A DNA stretch of 64,000 nt from Bifidobacterium scardovii JCM 12489 = DSM 13734 (lineage in GTDB: Bacteria; Actinomycetota; Actinomycetes; Actinomycetales; Bifidobacteriaceae), in assembly GCF_001042635.1 (NCBI RefSeq), contig NZ_AP012331.1, positions 2,542,001 to 2,606,000 of the forward strand. The letters are read 5' to 3'. The notes under the pieces are model-generated. The model was not told the origin of the DNA. It made no database searches and worked only from the letters and a program-made list of their open reading frames with translations. Position numbers and translations under genes: made by a program. Below, piece after piece: positions 27,383 to 36,600 of the stretch (position 1 is the stretch's first letter; every line of letters starts with the position of its first letter).

Positions 27383-27410
27383 TTGATACACCCGTGTACC
27401 AGCATGTCAA
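27383..27410 (-). promoter_or_regulatory. Promoter with operator-like palindrome, transporter operon
   Basis: On the minus strand TTGACA (27405-27410) and TATCAA (27383-27388) are 16 bases apart. Between them, 27384-27401 forms an 18-base imperfect palindrome (TGATACAC/GTGTACCA) with a central CC/GG, placed where a LacI-type repressor would block RNA polymerase. The leader to the ATG at 27256 is about 120 bases. Confidence 0.5.
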
Positions 27411-27560
27411 ATCGGTGGGGACCACAACGCTCGGTCGCTTGAAAAAACGGGGAACACGCCGTGGATCGCCTGTCTTGGCCGAGGCCGCATCCAACGCCTC
27501 GATTACCGCCGGTCCGTACGGGCCGGTTCCGGCGACATACCGGCATGGTCTCGGAAGCAG

Positions 27561-27622
27561 CGCACCGACAACTCGGGGGTTTGAAGCACATTTATGCCTC
27601 AAACCCCCGAGTTGTCGGTGCG
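27561..27622. terminator. Perfect 24-bp inverted repeat
   Basis: Arms 27561-27584 and 27599-27622 are exact reverse complements with a 14-base loop. It lies 42 bases behind the stop of the fused ABC exporter and could terminate that minus-strand transcript. The outer 15 bases of each arm recur as an inverted pair at 19805 and 19897. Confidence 0.65.
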
Positions 27623-27663
27623 TGGATGGCGAGACGCACGCCATCCGCCCACATCCGGCACGC

Positions 27664-30600
27664 CTACATGCGCAGCACGCGATCGGCGATGCGCATGGTG
27701 GACGCGCGATGGGACACGAGCACGATGGCGGCATCGCGCTCGTCGGCCAACGCGTTGATCGACTGAAGGATCACGGCCTCGTTCAACGCGTCAAGACGAC
27801 TGGTCGGTTCGTCGAACAGCACCAGATCCGCATTGCGCAGGAAGACGCGCGCCAAGCCGATTCGCTGGCGCTCTCCCTCGGATAGCCGGTCGCCAAGCTC
27901 CCCTACCTGCGTATCCAGGCCGTCCGGCAGCGTATCGATCAGATCCAGCACCGACGCCTTGCGGCACGCCTCGCGCAGCAGCGCATCGGCGTCGGAACCG
28001 GTCGCGGCGGCGGATTCCGCAGGCAGCGCGATCATCAGATTCTCGCGTATCGTGCCGTCGAACAGGGCGGTCTCCTGGCTCATCATCGTCTGCACGCGGC
28101 GGCGGTGATGCGCGTCGACGCCGGGCAGCGGCTCGCCGGAGAACAGCACGGCGCCGCGCTGCGGATCCCAGTAGCGCATCAGCAACTTCAGCACCGTGGA
28201 CTTGCCGCGGCCGGACGGCCCCTGCACGCCGAGGATGCCGGAACGGGGCACGTCGAGCGTCAGGTCGCCCAACACCGGATCATCGTCCCCGTAGGCGAAC
28301 GTCACATGGTCGAGCGCCATACCGCGGTATGGCGGCGCCGCGGTGCCGGTCTCCACGACGGCCGGATGCTCGTCCATCAGTGCGAACAAACGCCGCGCGG
28401 AGGCGAAGGTCTGCGTCAGGTTCGCCGGCAGCGCGCTCAACGCCAGCGTCGGACCGAACGAACTGGCGATCAGCACCACGCCAGTCACCAATGCGGGAAT
28501 GTCGGACGGCGAAACGACCGCCAACGCCACAGCGAGCGCCTCCGACGCGATGGTCAGCGTCATGACCAGCACCGTGCCGATGCCGGCGAAGCCGCCGTTG
28601 ACGCGGCTCAGACGCGCGTGTTCGGCCCACAGCGACTTGGTGCGCTCGACGATGACGCGCACCCGGTCCTCGCCGCGCCCGAACCCGATGATCTCCCCCA
28701 GACCGCGCATGTCGTCGAGCATCACGTCGTCGAGCTCGGAGGCCTGGCGGCGGATCGTCGGCCCGAGGTTCTGCACGCCGGTGGCGAAGAACCGCGGCAC
28801 GACCACGCCGATGACCAGATGCGCGACGACCAGCAGTCCGGCGAGCGCCGGGCTCAGCGCCAGCAGCAGGCAGGCATACACCACGCTGGTGGTCACGGCG
28901 ATCACGACCGGCGAGATGGTATGCGCGAAGAAGATCTCCAGCAGCTCCACATCGGTGGTGATCAGCGCGATCAGGTCGCCCTTGCCCTTGCCGGCCAGCT
29001 TCGCCGGGGCGAGCCGGCGCAGCGCGGCGAAGGACTTGGATCGGAAGAGCGCAAGCAGGCGGAAAGCGACGTTGTGGTTGAGATACTGTTCGACGTAGCG
29101 CATAAGGCCGCGCAGTATCGCGCATACGACCATCACGGTCACGGCCGGTGCGGCGCCCATGCCCCACACCGGACTGCCGGCCAGCGCGAACGCGGCCATC
29201 ACGCCGAAGACCGGCAGGAACGTGGCGGCAAGATGGCCGATCGTGCCGGCGACGGACGCGGCGGTCATCAGGCCGGCGAGCGGCCTGGCCTCGCGCAGCA
29301 GCCGCGCGATGACGGCGGAGGTGGACGCGCCGGCCGCGACGGCGCCCTCATGCGGCGCGGAGACACCCGGATCATCGGACGGAGCGGCGGAATCGTCATG
29401 AGCGGCAGGATCAGCAGGTTTGGCAGGAGCGGCCGGGCCATCAGAGTCGGCGGAACCGTCGATCGGCGCCACGGCACTCGACGCGGCGCTCCCCTGCGCC
29501 CCGTCATCGGCCGAAGAGCGCCGCCCGACCCGTTCGATCGCGCTCTGCGCGCGGAACAGCCGCGCGTATGCGCCGTCGACACCGATGAGGCCGCCGTGCT
29601 TGCCGCTCTGCACGACCTCGCCATGGTCGAACACCACGACGATGTCGGCGTCGACGGCATTGGCCATGCGATGGGTGATCATGATCACGGTCTTGCCGGC
29701 CGTGGCCAGCGCGCGGATCGAGGCGAGAATCAGCGATTCGCTCTCCACGTCGACGCTGCTGGTCGCCTCGTCGAACACGTATACCGCACTGTCGTGGAGC
29801 AGGGCCCGCGCGATCGCCAGCCGCTGGCGCTGCCCGCCGGACAGGTTCGTCGCCCCGGATTCGATGCGGGCGTCCAAGCCTTCGGACTGTTCGCGCACGA
29901 AATCGTCGATATGGGCCCGGCGCAGCGCCTCCCACAGGTCGTCGTCGCCGGCGTCCGGACGGGCCAGCAGCAGATTCTCGCGTATCGTGCCGGCGAACAG
30001 GTGGCTGCGCGCGCCGACCACGGTGACGGCGCGGGTGAGCGACGCCGCGGTCAGACCGCGCAATTCGTGGCGGCCGCGGGCGTCGAGCAGGGCGATCGAT
30101 CCGGTGTATCCGACGAGCGTGCCGGCCAGCAGCGCGGCCGCGGTCGACTTGCCGGAACCGCTGACGCCGACGATGGCGGTCACTTGGCCGGGATTGGCCA
30201 GGAAGGTGATGTCCGATAACGCCGGAGCCGACGGGGCCGCGCTGCGGGAATCGGGCCGCGCGGAACCGCCGGATTTGCTGGACTTGTCGGAGCGCCCGGA
30301 CGCATCGGCGCGGCGCTCATAGGCATATCCCACGCGTTCGAACGCGACCGCTGGCGCCCCGGCCGCAGTGTCGAGCTCCACGTCGCCGCGCTGCGGCTCC
30401 GGCGCGTCGAGCAACGCGAAGATCCGCTTGGTGGAGGTCATGCCGTTCATCGCGACGTGGAAATACGATCCGAGCTGGCGCAGCGGGATGAAGAAGTCGG
30501 CGGACAACAGCACGATCAGCACGACCCCGGCGAGGCCGAGCGGCACCGAATGGCCCGGCATCCACTGCAGACGGCCGGTCGCATACTGCCAGAGCGCGAC

Positions 30601-31386
30601 GCCGATGCCGGCGGCCGTGCCGCCGTACGCGACCAGATCCATCGCGGAGAGCGAGCGCAGCTGGATCTGCAGCACGCGCATGGTCATGATGCGGAACCGT
30701 TCGGCCTTGTCATCCATGGCACGGGCCGCGCGCTCGTCGGCGTCGAAGATCTTCAGGGTCTCCAGCCCCTGCATGTCGTCGAGGAAGGTGGCGCCCATAT
30801 CCGTGTAGGTGCCCCAGTATTTCTTGAACATGCGGGCGGCGCTCATCGCGACCATGCCGACGATGAGCACGATCAGCGGCGCGCAGACGAGCAGCGTCAC
30901 GGCCGTCGGCATGTTGATCGGCGCGATGACGGCGAACAGGGTGATCGGCGCGAGAATCGCATAGAACAGCTGCGGCAGGAACAGCTCGAAGAAGGTCTGG
31001 ACCTGTTCGATGCCCTCGCCCGCGGACTGCACCACGTCGGCGGTGGTGACGCGGGTGCCGTACGAGGGCCCGAACGCAAGCATCTTGCGGTAGAGCCGTT
31101 CGCGCAGGCCGAGTTTGACGCGTTCGGCCGCTTCGGTGCCGAGTCCGGCCGCGGCGCGGATCGTCAGGTACCGCACCAGCGCGCAGACGACGAATATGCC
31201 GGCGTACAGGGCCGCGCGCGTCGGGGTGATCACGGGTTCGGCGCCGCCGAGCAGCCCGGACAGCAGCGCCACCAGCGTGACCACGAATCCGATATTGGCC
31301 AGCAGCGACACCCACAACAGGGCGACCTTGCCGGCGATCAGCCCCCCGATGCCGGGTGCCACCGAAAACAGTCTCTTATCGAACAT
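27664..31386 (-). CDS. Fused two-half ABC exporter (CydDC-like)
   Basis: A 1240-residue single-chain exporter with two membrane-plus-ATPase halves. First half: six spans, then Walker A GVSGSGKST, signature LSGGQRQR and Walker B VYVFDEATSSVD. An Ala/Asp/Ser/Pro linker of about 70 residues follows. Second half: six spans, Walker A GPSGRGKST, signature LSEGERQR and Walker B LVLFDEPTSRLD. The layout matches CydD-CydC type thiol/heme-linked exporters fused into one protein, as annotated in several actinobacteria; the cargo here is unknown. The ATG at 31386 has GGGG 6 bases upstream; about 100 extra in-frame codons upstream lack any transporter similarity and are rejected. Confidence 0.88.
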   Translation of the reverse strand: MFDKRLFSVAPGIGGLIAGKVALLWVSLLANIGFVVTLVALLSGLLGGAEPVITPTRAALYAGIFVVCALVRYLTIRAAAGLGTEAAERVKLGLRERLYRKMLAFGPSYGTRVTTADVVQSAGEGIEQVQTFFELFLPQLFYAILAPITLFAVIAPINMPTAVTLLVCAPLIVLIVGMVAMSAARMFKKYWGTYTDMGATFLDDMQGLETLKIFDADERAARAMDDKAERFRIMTMRVLQIQLRSLSAMDLVAYGGTAAGIGVALWQYATGRLQWMPGHSVPLGLAGVVLIVLLSADFFIPLRQLGSYFHVAMNGMTSTKRIFALLDAPEPQRGDVELDTAAGAPAVAFERVGYAYERRADASGRSDKSSKSGGSARPDSRSAAPSAPALSDITFLANPGQVTAIVGVSGSGKSTAAALLAGTLVGYTGSIALLDARGRHELRGLTAASLTRAVTVVGARSHLFAGTIRENLLLARPDAGDDDLWEALRRAHIDDFVREQSEGLDARIESGATNLSGGQRQRLAIARALLHDSAVYVFDEATSSVDVESESLILASIRALATAGKTVIMITHRMANAVDADIVVVFDHGEVVQSGKHGGLIGVDGAYARLFRAQSAIERVGRRSSADDGAQGSAASSAVAPIDGSADSDGPAAPAKPADPAAHDDSAAPSDDPGVSAPHEGAVAAGASTSAVIARLLREARPLAGLMTAASVAGTIGHLAATFLPVFGVMAAFALAGSPVWGMGAAPAVTVMVVCAILRGLMRYVEQYLNHNVAFRLLALFRSKSFAALRRLAPAKLAGKGKGDLIALITTDVELLEIFFAHTISPVVIAVTTSVVYACLLLALSPALAGLLVVAHLVIGVVVPRFFATGVQNLGPTIRRQASELDDVMLDDMRGLGEIIGFGRGEDRVRVIVERTKSLWAEHARLSRVNGGFAGIGTVLVMTLTIASEALAVALAVVSPSDIPALVTGVVLIASSFGPTLALSALPANLTQTFASARRLFALMDEHPAVVETGTAAPPYRGMALDHVTFAYGDDDPVLGDLTLDVPRSGILGVQGPSGRGKSTVLKLLMRYWDPQRGAVLFSGEPLPGVDAHHRRRVQTMMSQETALFDGTIRENLMIALPAESAAATGSDADALLREACRKASVLDLIDTLPDGLDTQVGELGDRLSEGERQRIGLARVFLRNADLVLFDEPTSRLDALNEAVILQSINALADERDAAIVLVSHRASTMRIADRVLRM

Positions 31387-31559
31387 TCCAACCCCTACTG
31401 CATGCGCGCATCGTCTGCGCGCCTTGCGTTCCTCGTGTGCGTACCATGCGGCCGAGGCCGCGACCGTCTCAACCCTAACAACCGGCGCGCCGTTGCGCCA
31501 GAGGAACATCCGCGATAGTGGGCAACGCCACACCCCCGGCCGTGCGCCAGTGCACCCGT

Positions 31560-31735
31560 CTGCACGCCTGGCATTCCCGCTGACTTGCGGCCCCGAACAG
31601 GCACGAAACAGGCCGTATGCCAGCGGATGCGTCGACGTCTCGCCGACTTGCGGCCGCCGGCGGATATGGAACAGGCTGCATGCCAGCGGACTCATCGAGG
31701 GTCCGTTGGCATGCAGCCTGTGACGTAGGGGGTGG
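31560..31735. repeat. Direct repeat pair and hairpin behind sugar porter gene
   Basis: Two ~62-base imperfect direct repeats (each with CTTGCGGCC, AACAGG, GCATGCCAGCGGA-like blocks) run from about 31579 to 31702. The second copy forms a 20-bp stem with one mismatch with the bases ending near 31721 (TCCGTTGGCATGCAGCCTGT). It lies about 120 bases behind the sugar porter stop and may terminate that transcript. The remainder of 31387-31838 shows no gene, only a CCGACTCAG-rich low-complexity stretch near 31780-31840. Confidence 0.5.
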
Positions 31736-31838
31736 CAGCCGCGACCGGCGGCACCGGATCGGGGCTCGGCCGAGCCCGACTCAGCCGACTTAATCCGACT
31801 CAGTCCGGCTCAGCCAACCCAGTCCGGCGCAACCCGGC

Positions 31839-33410
31839 TCAGTTGCCCCGCTTCTGGGCGGTGACCAACGCTTCTGCGGCGGCCTTGGTGGCGATCGCGC
31901 GCTCCTTGGCACGGCGGGCGCGGGCCAGTTCGGCCTCGGCGGCGCGGATATCGGACTCGGCCTGCTTGAGGTCGGCAGTGGCGCGCACGACTTCGAGCTG
32001 GGCGTTGGACTGATCGGACTTCGGCTTCCACAGCTCGGCGATCTCCTCCAGCGTCTTGTCCTTCGTTTCGGGCACGAAGGTGACCACGCCAAGGAAGCAC
32101 AGCAGGTTGGTGCCGGCGAACACGAGGAAGGCGCCCATGCCGCCGATCGAATCGATCATCACCGGGGTGAACTGGCCGATCGCCCAGTTGGTGGCCCACA
32201 GGAACACCGTGCAGATACCGGTCGCACGGCCACGCAGGTAGGTCGGGAACAGCTCCGGGATCATGATCCACGGGATCGGGCCCATCGAGAACGCGAACGC
32301 GGATGTGAAGCACATGACGAAGATCAGCATGAGCAGCTGGTAGTTGTTCGCGTAGGCGAAGCTGATGCCGAGCGCGAACAGCACCATGAGGCCGGAACCG
32401 ACGGCCATCAGCTTCTTGCGGCCCGCGGTGTCGATCAGGTACATGCCCACGACGGTGAACACGAGCTCGATGCCGCCGACCATCGAGGAGGCGAGGAATT
32501 CGGTGTTGCCGCCAAAGCCCATGTCCTTGAACATGACCGGGCCGTAGTAGCTGATCGCGTTCATGCCGATCGCCTGGTTGAACACGGCCAAGAAGATGCC
32601 GATGAGCAGCGCCTTGCGCAGGCCCGGCTTGAACAGGTCGGAGAACTGGGCGTTGGCCTCGCGCTCCTCACGGACCTGGTTCTGGATCTCCTCGACGTCG
32701 TGGCGAGCCTTCTCGGTGCCGTTGATGCGCTCGAGCACCTTGAAGCCCTCTTCGACCTTGCCGTTCTGCACGAGGAATCGCGGCGATTCGGGGCTGAACC
32801 ACAGCGCGGCGAAGAAGATGGCGGCCGGGATGGCGCCGATGCCGAGCATCCAGCGCCAGCCGATGTTAATGCCCCAGTCATGGTCGCCGGAGGAGGCGAT
32901 GAAGTAGTTGATGACGTTGGTCAGGAAGATGCCGCTGATGGTGAGCAGCTGGTAGGCGCTGGTCAGCGCGCCGCGGATGTTGGTCGGCGCGGACTCGGTG
33001 ATGTAGGTGACGGCGAGCGCCGCGGCCAGTCCGATGCCGATGCCGCCGATCACGCGGGCCAGGATCAGCGTGACCGGGCTGAACGTGAACGCCGACCACA
33101 GCGCGGCGGCGAAGAAGAAGGCCGCGCCGAACATGAGCAGCTTGCGGCGGCCGTACCGGTCGGACAGGAAGCCGGAGAAGCCGGCGCCGATCACGCCGCC
33201 GATCATGATGGACGAGATGACCAGGCCCTGCAGCGCCGGGGACAGGCCGTACTTGTCCTGCAGGAAGTCGATGGCGCCGGAGATGCTGACGGTGTCGTAG
33301 CCGTACAGCAGACCGGCGAGGCCGGCGCTCAGCGCCAGGCCGACGATATAGCGACCCGAGCCGCGCTTGTTATGGTCCTCGGTCTCGAGCACCACATCGG
33401 AATCACTCAT
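31839..33410 (-). CDS. MFS sugar porter with C-terminal coiled coil
   Basis: A 523-residue sugar:proton symporter of the SP family with twelve spans. Motifs are DRYGRRK (loop 2-3), PESPRFL after span 6, the sugar-binding QAIGMNAISYYGP in span 7, DTAGRKK (loop 8-9) and PETKDKTLEEI after span 12. It resembles XylE/AraE/GalP. The last ~60 residues, rich in Ala/Glu/Arg/Lys (RATADLKQAESDIRAAEAEL), form a long coiled coil not usual for the family. The promoter carries a perfect operator palindrome that matches those near araB and the araR-like gene, so L-arabinose is the likely substrate. Regulation and family are supported; specificity is inferred. Confidence 0.9.
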   Translation of the reverse strand: MSDSDVVLETEDHNKRGSGRYIVGLALSAGLAGLLYGYDTVSISGAIDFLQDKYGLSPALQGLVISSIMIGGVIGAGFSGFLSDRYGRRKLLMFGAAFFFAAALWSAFTFSPVTLILARVIGGIGIGLAAALAVTYITESAPTNIRGALTSAYQLLTISGIFLTNVINYFIASSGDHDWGINIGWRWMLGIGAIPAAIFFAALWFSPESPRFLVQNGKVEEGFKVLERINGTEKARHDVEEIQNQVREEREANAQFSDLFKPGLRKALLIGIFLAVFNQAIGMNAISYYGPVMFKDMGFGGNTEFLASSMVGGIELVFTVVGMYLIDTAGRKKLMAVGSGLMVLFALGISFAYANNYQLLMLIFVMCFTSAFAFSMGPIPWIMIPELFPTYLRGRATGICTVFLWATNWAIGQFTPVMIDSIGGMGAFLVFAGTNLLCFLGVVTFVPETKDKTLEEIAELWKPKSDQSNAQLEVVRATADLKQAESDIRAAEAELARARRAKERAIATKAAAEALVTAQKRGN

Positions 33411-33547
33411 GGCAATACCTTCGTACGATATGTGCGGCCAACGCCGCGTTGCTTTGGTTGTTGTGTTTTATTGTGTTGATCGCGCTTGGGGGAGCGCCGT
33501 CATAACCGTGTGGGCCACCTGCGGATTCCGGTCGTTCTCGGGAATCA

Positions 33548-33577
33548 AGTATCGCAGCTGTTAGCGCTAACGGTCAA
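33548..33577 (-). promoter_or_regulatory. Sugar porter promoter overlapping LacI-type operator
   Basis: On the minus strand TTGACC (33572-33577) and GATACT (33548-33553) are 18 bases apart. The exact 12-bp palindrome GTTAGCGCTAAC (33560-33571) fills the spacer, so a bound repressor would block RNA polymerase. The same sequence recurs near araB and araR. Confidence 0.8.
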
Positions 33578-33963
33578 GGCCAGAGCGATATATTAGGCAC
33601 CGCCGTGGATCAATTCGCGCCTCCGCGTGTTGAATCGTTTACACGTAGGATTTGCAACGTTTTACCACATGCCGCAACCGCGCTTCGCCGCATGGCTGAG
33701 CCCTTCCGGGAACGCCACCCGCACCGCTCTCGGCCCGCCCCGTCTCCTCCTCGCGCGGCACCGTCCGTTTGTACGGCTCGACAAATGCGAACGCCGCGAT
33801 TCGTACAAGAGCACAACGCGCCGCAACCTACGGTGCCGTAAGTTTATTGACGAAACAACAGAAAACGTCACCGAGACGCTCCGCGCGCGTCGCGAATCAT
33901 CCAGACAACAACCAGACAGGGCCGCCCACGCGGGCATCCCCAGAAACGGAACACCGCACAGAT
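33578..33963. other. Divergent intergenic region, no gene seen
   Basis: Between the sugar porter promoter and the acyl-CoA synthetase. Frames are open but lack domains, and an in-frame extension of the synthetase from 33769 has no family similarity. No strong promoter is visible for the synthetase. Confidence 0.5.
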
Positions 33964-35784
33964 ATGCTGACCGAATACACCACTCCCGGAACCATTGTCG
34001 TCAACGATGACGAGACCCTGTACTCGCTGCTCACCGATCGCATCGAGCGCGCCGGCGAGGACACGATCATCGCCGCGCGCAAGCTCGGCCCGGGCCGCTG
34101 GGACGACATCACCACCGGGGAATTCCACAAACTCGTGCTCGCCGCAGCCAAGGGCCTGATCGCGTTCGGCATCGGCAAGGGCGACGCCGTCACGCTGTTC
34201 TCCTCGACCCGGTACGAATGGGGCGTGCTCGATTTCGCGCTGTCCGCGATCGGCGCGGTGAACGTGCCGATCTACGACACGGATTCCGCGGCCCAGGCCG
34301 AACGCATCCTCAACGATTCGGAGGTCAGGCTGGCCATCGCGGACGACCGCGAGCGCTTCGACCGGCTCGACTCGGTCAAGGACCATTGCCCGGCGCTCAG
34401 GCAGATCCTCATGATGGACGGCAACGCGCTCGGCGCGCTGCAGGGCTTCGGCGTCACCGTATCCGACGAGGAACTGCAGGCGCGCATCGATGCGGTGCGC
34501 GCCGACGATCTGGCGACCATCGTGTACACGTCCGGTTCGACCGGCGCGCCGAAAGGAGTCGAGCTCACGCACCGCAACTTCCTGTGGATCGTGCGCGCCG
34601 GCTATGGCGCGCTGCCGGAGATGCTGTGTGAGGGCGAGCCGCGCCTGCTGCTGTTCCTGCCGCTCGCGCACTGCTTCGCCCGCTACATCCAGTACTGCTC
34701 GATCGGCTCCGACAACGGCGTGATCGGCTACCTGCCCGACACCAAGTCGCTGCTGCCCGACCTGCGCTCGTTCAAGCCGACGTATCTGCTGGGCGTGCCG
34801 CGCGTGTTCGAAAAGGTGTACAACGCCGCATCGCGCAAGGCGGGAACCGGCTTCAAGGGGCGCATGTTCGCCCGCGCCGTGGCGGCGGCGCGCCAGTGGT
34901 CGCGCGACGAGCAGAACGGCGTGGCGCACTCCCCCAAGCAGCTCGCGGAACGCGCGACCTTCGAGACGCTGGTGTACCGCACGGTGCGCGGCGCGCTCGG
35001 CCCGAACATCAAGTACGTGGCGTGCGGCGGCGCGCCGCTGGCCGAGGATCTCGCGCACTTCTACGCCGGCATCGGCCTGCCGATGATCCAGGGCTACGGC
35101 ATGACCGAAACCGCCGCGCCGTTCACCGTCACCCGCATCCACGACAACAGGATCGGCACCGTCGGCCAGCCCGCGCCGGGCGGCTCGATCCGCATCGCCG
35201 ACGACGGCGAGGTGCAGGTGCACGGCGACAACGTGTTCGTCGGCTACCACAACCTGCCCGAAAAGACCGCCGAGGCCTTCACCCCCGACGGATGGCTGAA
35301 GACCGGCGATCTGGGCTCGATCGACGACGACGGGCGACTGACGATCACCGGGCGCAAGAAGGACATCATCATCACAGCCGGCGGCAAGAACGTCTCCCCG
35401 ATCCCGCTGGAGCAGGAGATCGCCGAATGCCCGATCGTCGAGCATGCCGTGGTGGTCGGCGACGGGCGCCCGTTCATCGGCGCGCTGGTGACGCTGGATC
35501 CCGAAGGGCTGGCCGCCTGGCTGCCGACCAAGGGGTTCTCCGCCGACATGCCGCTTGCGGACGCGGCGGCGCTGCCCGATGTGCGCGCGGAGATCCAGAC
35601 GTACGTCGATCGCGCGAACGCGACCGTGTCGCGCGCCGAATCGGTGCGCAAGTTCGCCGTTCTGCCCGAGCGTTTCACGCAGGGCAACGCGTGCCTGACC
35701 CCGTCGCTGAAGGTCGTGCGCCCCGCCGTCAACCGCGTTTTCGCCGATGTGATCGACAAGCAGATCTATTCCGGCAAGAAGTGA
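33964..35784 (+). CDS. Long-chain acyl-CoA synthetase (AMP-forming)
   Basis: A 606-residue ANL-superfamily enzyme. The P-loop YTSGSTGAPKGVELTH is near residue 180, the adenylation motif GYGMTETAAPFT near residue 380, KTGDLGSIDDDGRLTITGRKKDIII near residue 450 carries the ATP-ribose Asp and hinge, and the catalytic Lys lies in TPSLKVVRP near the end. It activates fatty acids for lipid or exopolysaccharide-lipid metabolism. The start at 33964 is where similarity to FadD15-type proteins begins, but the ribosome site is weak, so the true start is uncertain. It stands alone between the sugar porter and a repeat field. Confidence 0.9.
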   Translation: MLTEYTTPGTIVVNDDETLYSLLTDRIERAGEDTIIAARKLGPGRWDDITTGEFHKLVLAAAKGLIAFGIGKGDAVTLFSSTRYEWGVLDFALSAIGAVNVPIYDTDSAAQAERILNDSEVRLAIADDRERFDRLDSVKDHCPALRQILMMDGNALGALQGFGVTVSDEELQARIDAVRADDLATIVYTSGSTGAPKGVELTHRNFLWIVRAGYGALPEMLCEGEPRLLLFLPLAHCFARYIQYCSIGSDNGVIGYLPDTKSLLPDLRSFKPTYLLGVPRVFEKVYNAASRKAGTGFKGRMFARAVAAARQWSRDEQNGVAHSPKQLAERATFETLVYRTVRGALGPNIKYVACGGAPLAEDLAHFYAGIGLPMIQGYGMTETAAPFTVTRIHDNRIGTVGQPAPGGSIRIADDGEVQVHGDNVFVGYHNLPEKTAEAFTPDGWLKTGDLGSIDDDGRLTITGRKKDIIITAGGKNVSPIPLEQEIAECPIVEHAVVVGDGRPFIGALVTLDPEGLAAWLPTKGFSADMPLADAAALPDVRAEIQTYVDRANATVSRAESVRKFAVLPERFTQGNACLTPSLKVVRPAVNRVFADVIDKQIYSGKK

Positions 35785-35989
35785 TGGCGGGCGGCCGGTG
35801 CTTGGCGACGAGCGATTGGCGGCTGGCTCCTATCGACGTGCGTTTCGCCGGGACATATTCGCCGCGAAACAGACCGCCTCTGTGCCCGCCGCCGTCCCGC
35901 TGAACCTAGCCGGTCCGGATCGGGAGAGTGATACCGGCCGGCGGGAACCATCATCCGTAATGGATTGAATCGGGTCACGGCAGCGGCGA

Positions 35990-36440
35990 GAGGTTGATGC
36001 CGTTGAAAGGCGGTAATCTCTTGCCAGACGGCACTTGGGAGAGAGGTTGATGCTACCCGGCGGTATGACCGGCCCGCCGGCAAAATCATCGAGCCAATTC
36101 CGCCGCTGGGTAGCATGAATCTCTCGGTGAGAAGTACCTGCGCGAGAGAATCCCGCCACCCAGTGGCGCATACCGCTTACCAACCAGCCCCACCGAGAGA
36201 CCCCAGCCACCGGGCGGTATGAACCTCTCGGAGAATGACACCTGCGCGAGCGAATCCCGCCACCCAGCGGCACACACCGCTCACTAGCCAGCTTCACCGA
36301 GAGGCCCCTGCCAACGGATGGCAAGGATCTCTCAATAAGCAGCTTTCAGAGAGAAATCCTCTCCGCTCTGTGGCACGAACCTCTCGTAAGGGCCTGTGCG
36401 AGAGAGTTCCGCGTCGCATGATGGAGAATCCGGCTCGCAA
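35990..36440. repeat. Degenerate ~52-bp tandem palindromic array
   Basis: CCTGCGCGAG at 36137 and 36241 starts two ~104-base units (the following AATCCCGCCACCCAG is conserved). Each unit splits into ~52-base halves with CTCTCGG ... CCGAGAG inverted arms (for example 36214-36221 and 36296-36303). Weaker copies continue to about 36440 and earlier at 35985-36060. It fills the convergent gap 35785-36600; no gene is supported there. Confidence 0.7.
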
Positions 36441-36600
36441 CTCCCCTGCCAATCGAGAACTCCTCTCCACAAAGTGGAAGATCCGGCTCGGCGCACAAGA
36501 GCAAGCGAGCGATTCCCGCCACACACTGGCTCGTTTGGCTCGCCGAACGACACTTCATCCAGGCAAACCTGTGACAGGCGATCCCCAGGCACAGGGTCCC

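Noticed and set aside
31387..31695. 103-residue extension of the fused ABC exporter
   Set aside because: Contains His/Arg/Cys-rich sequence from the intergenic direct repeats; a ribosome site precedes the ATG at 31386 and the first span follows.
33769..33963. Longer acyl-CoA synthetase starting at 33769
   Set aside because: Family similarity begins at MLTEYTTPG (33964); the upstream residues look like translated intergenic sequence.
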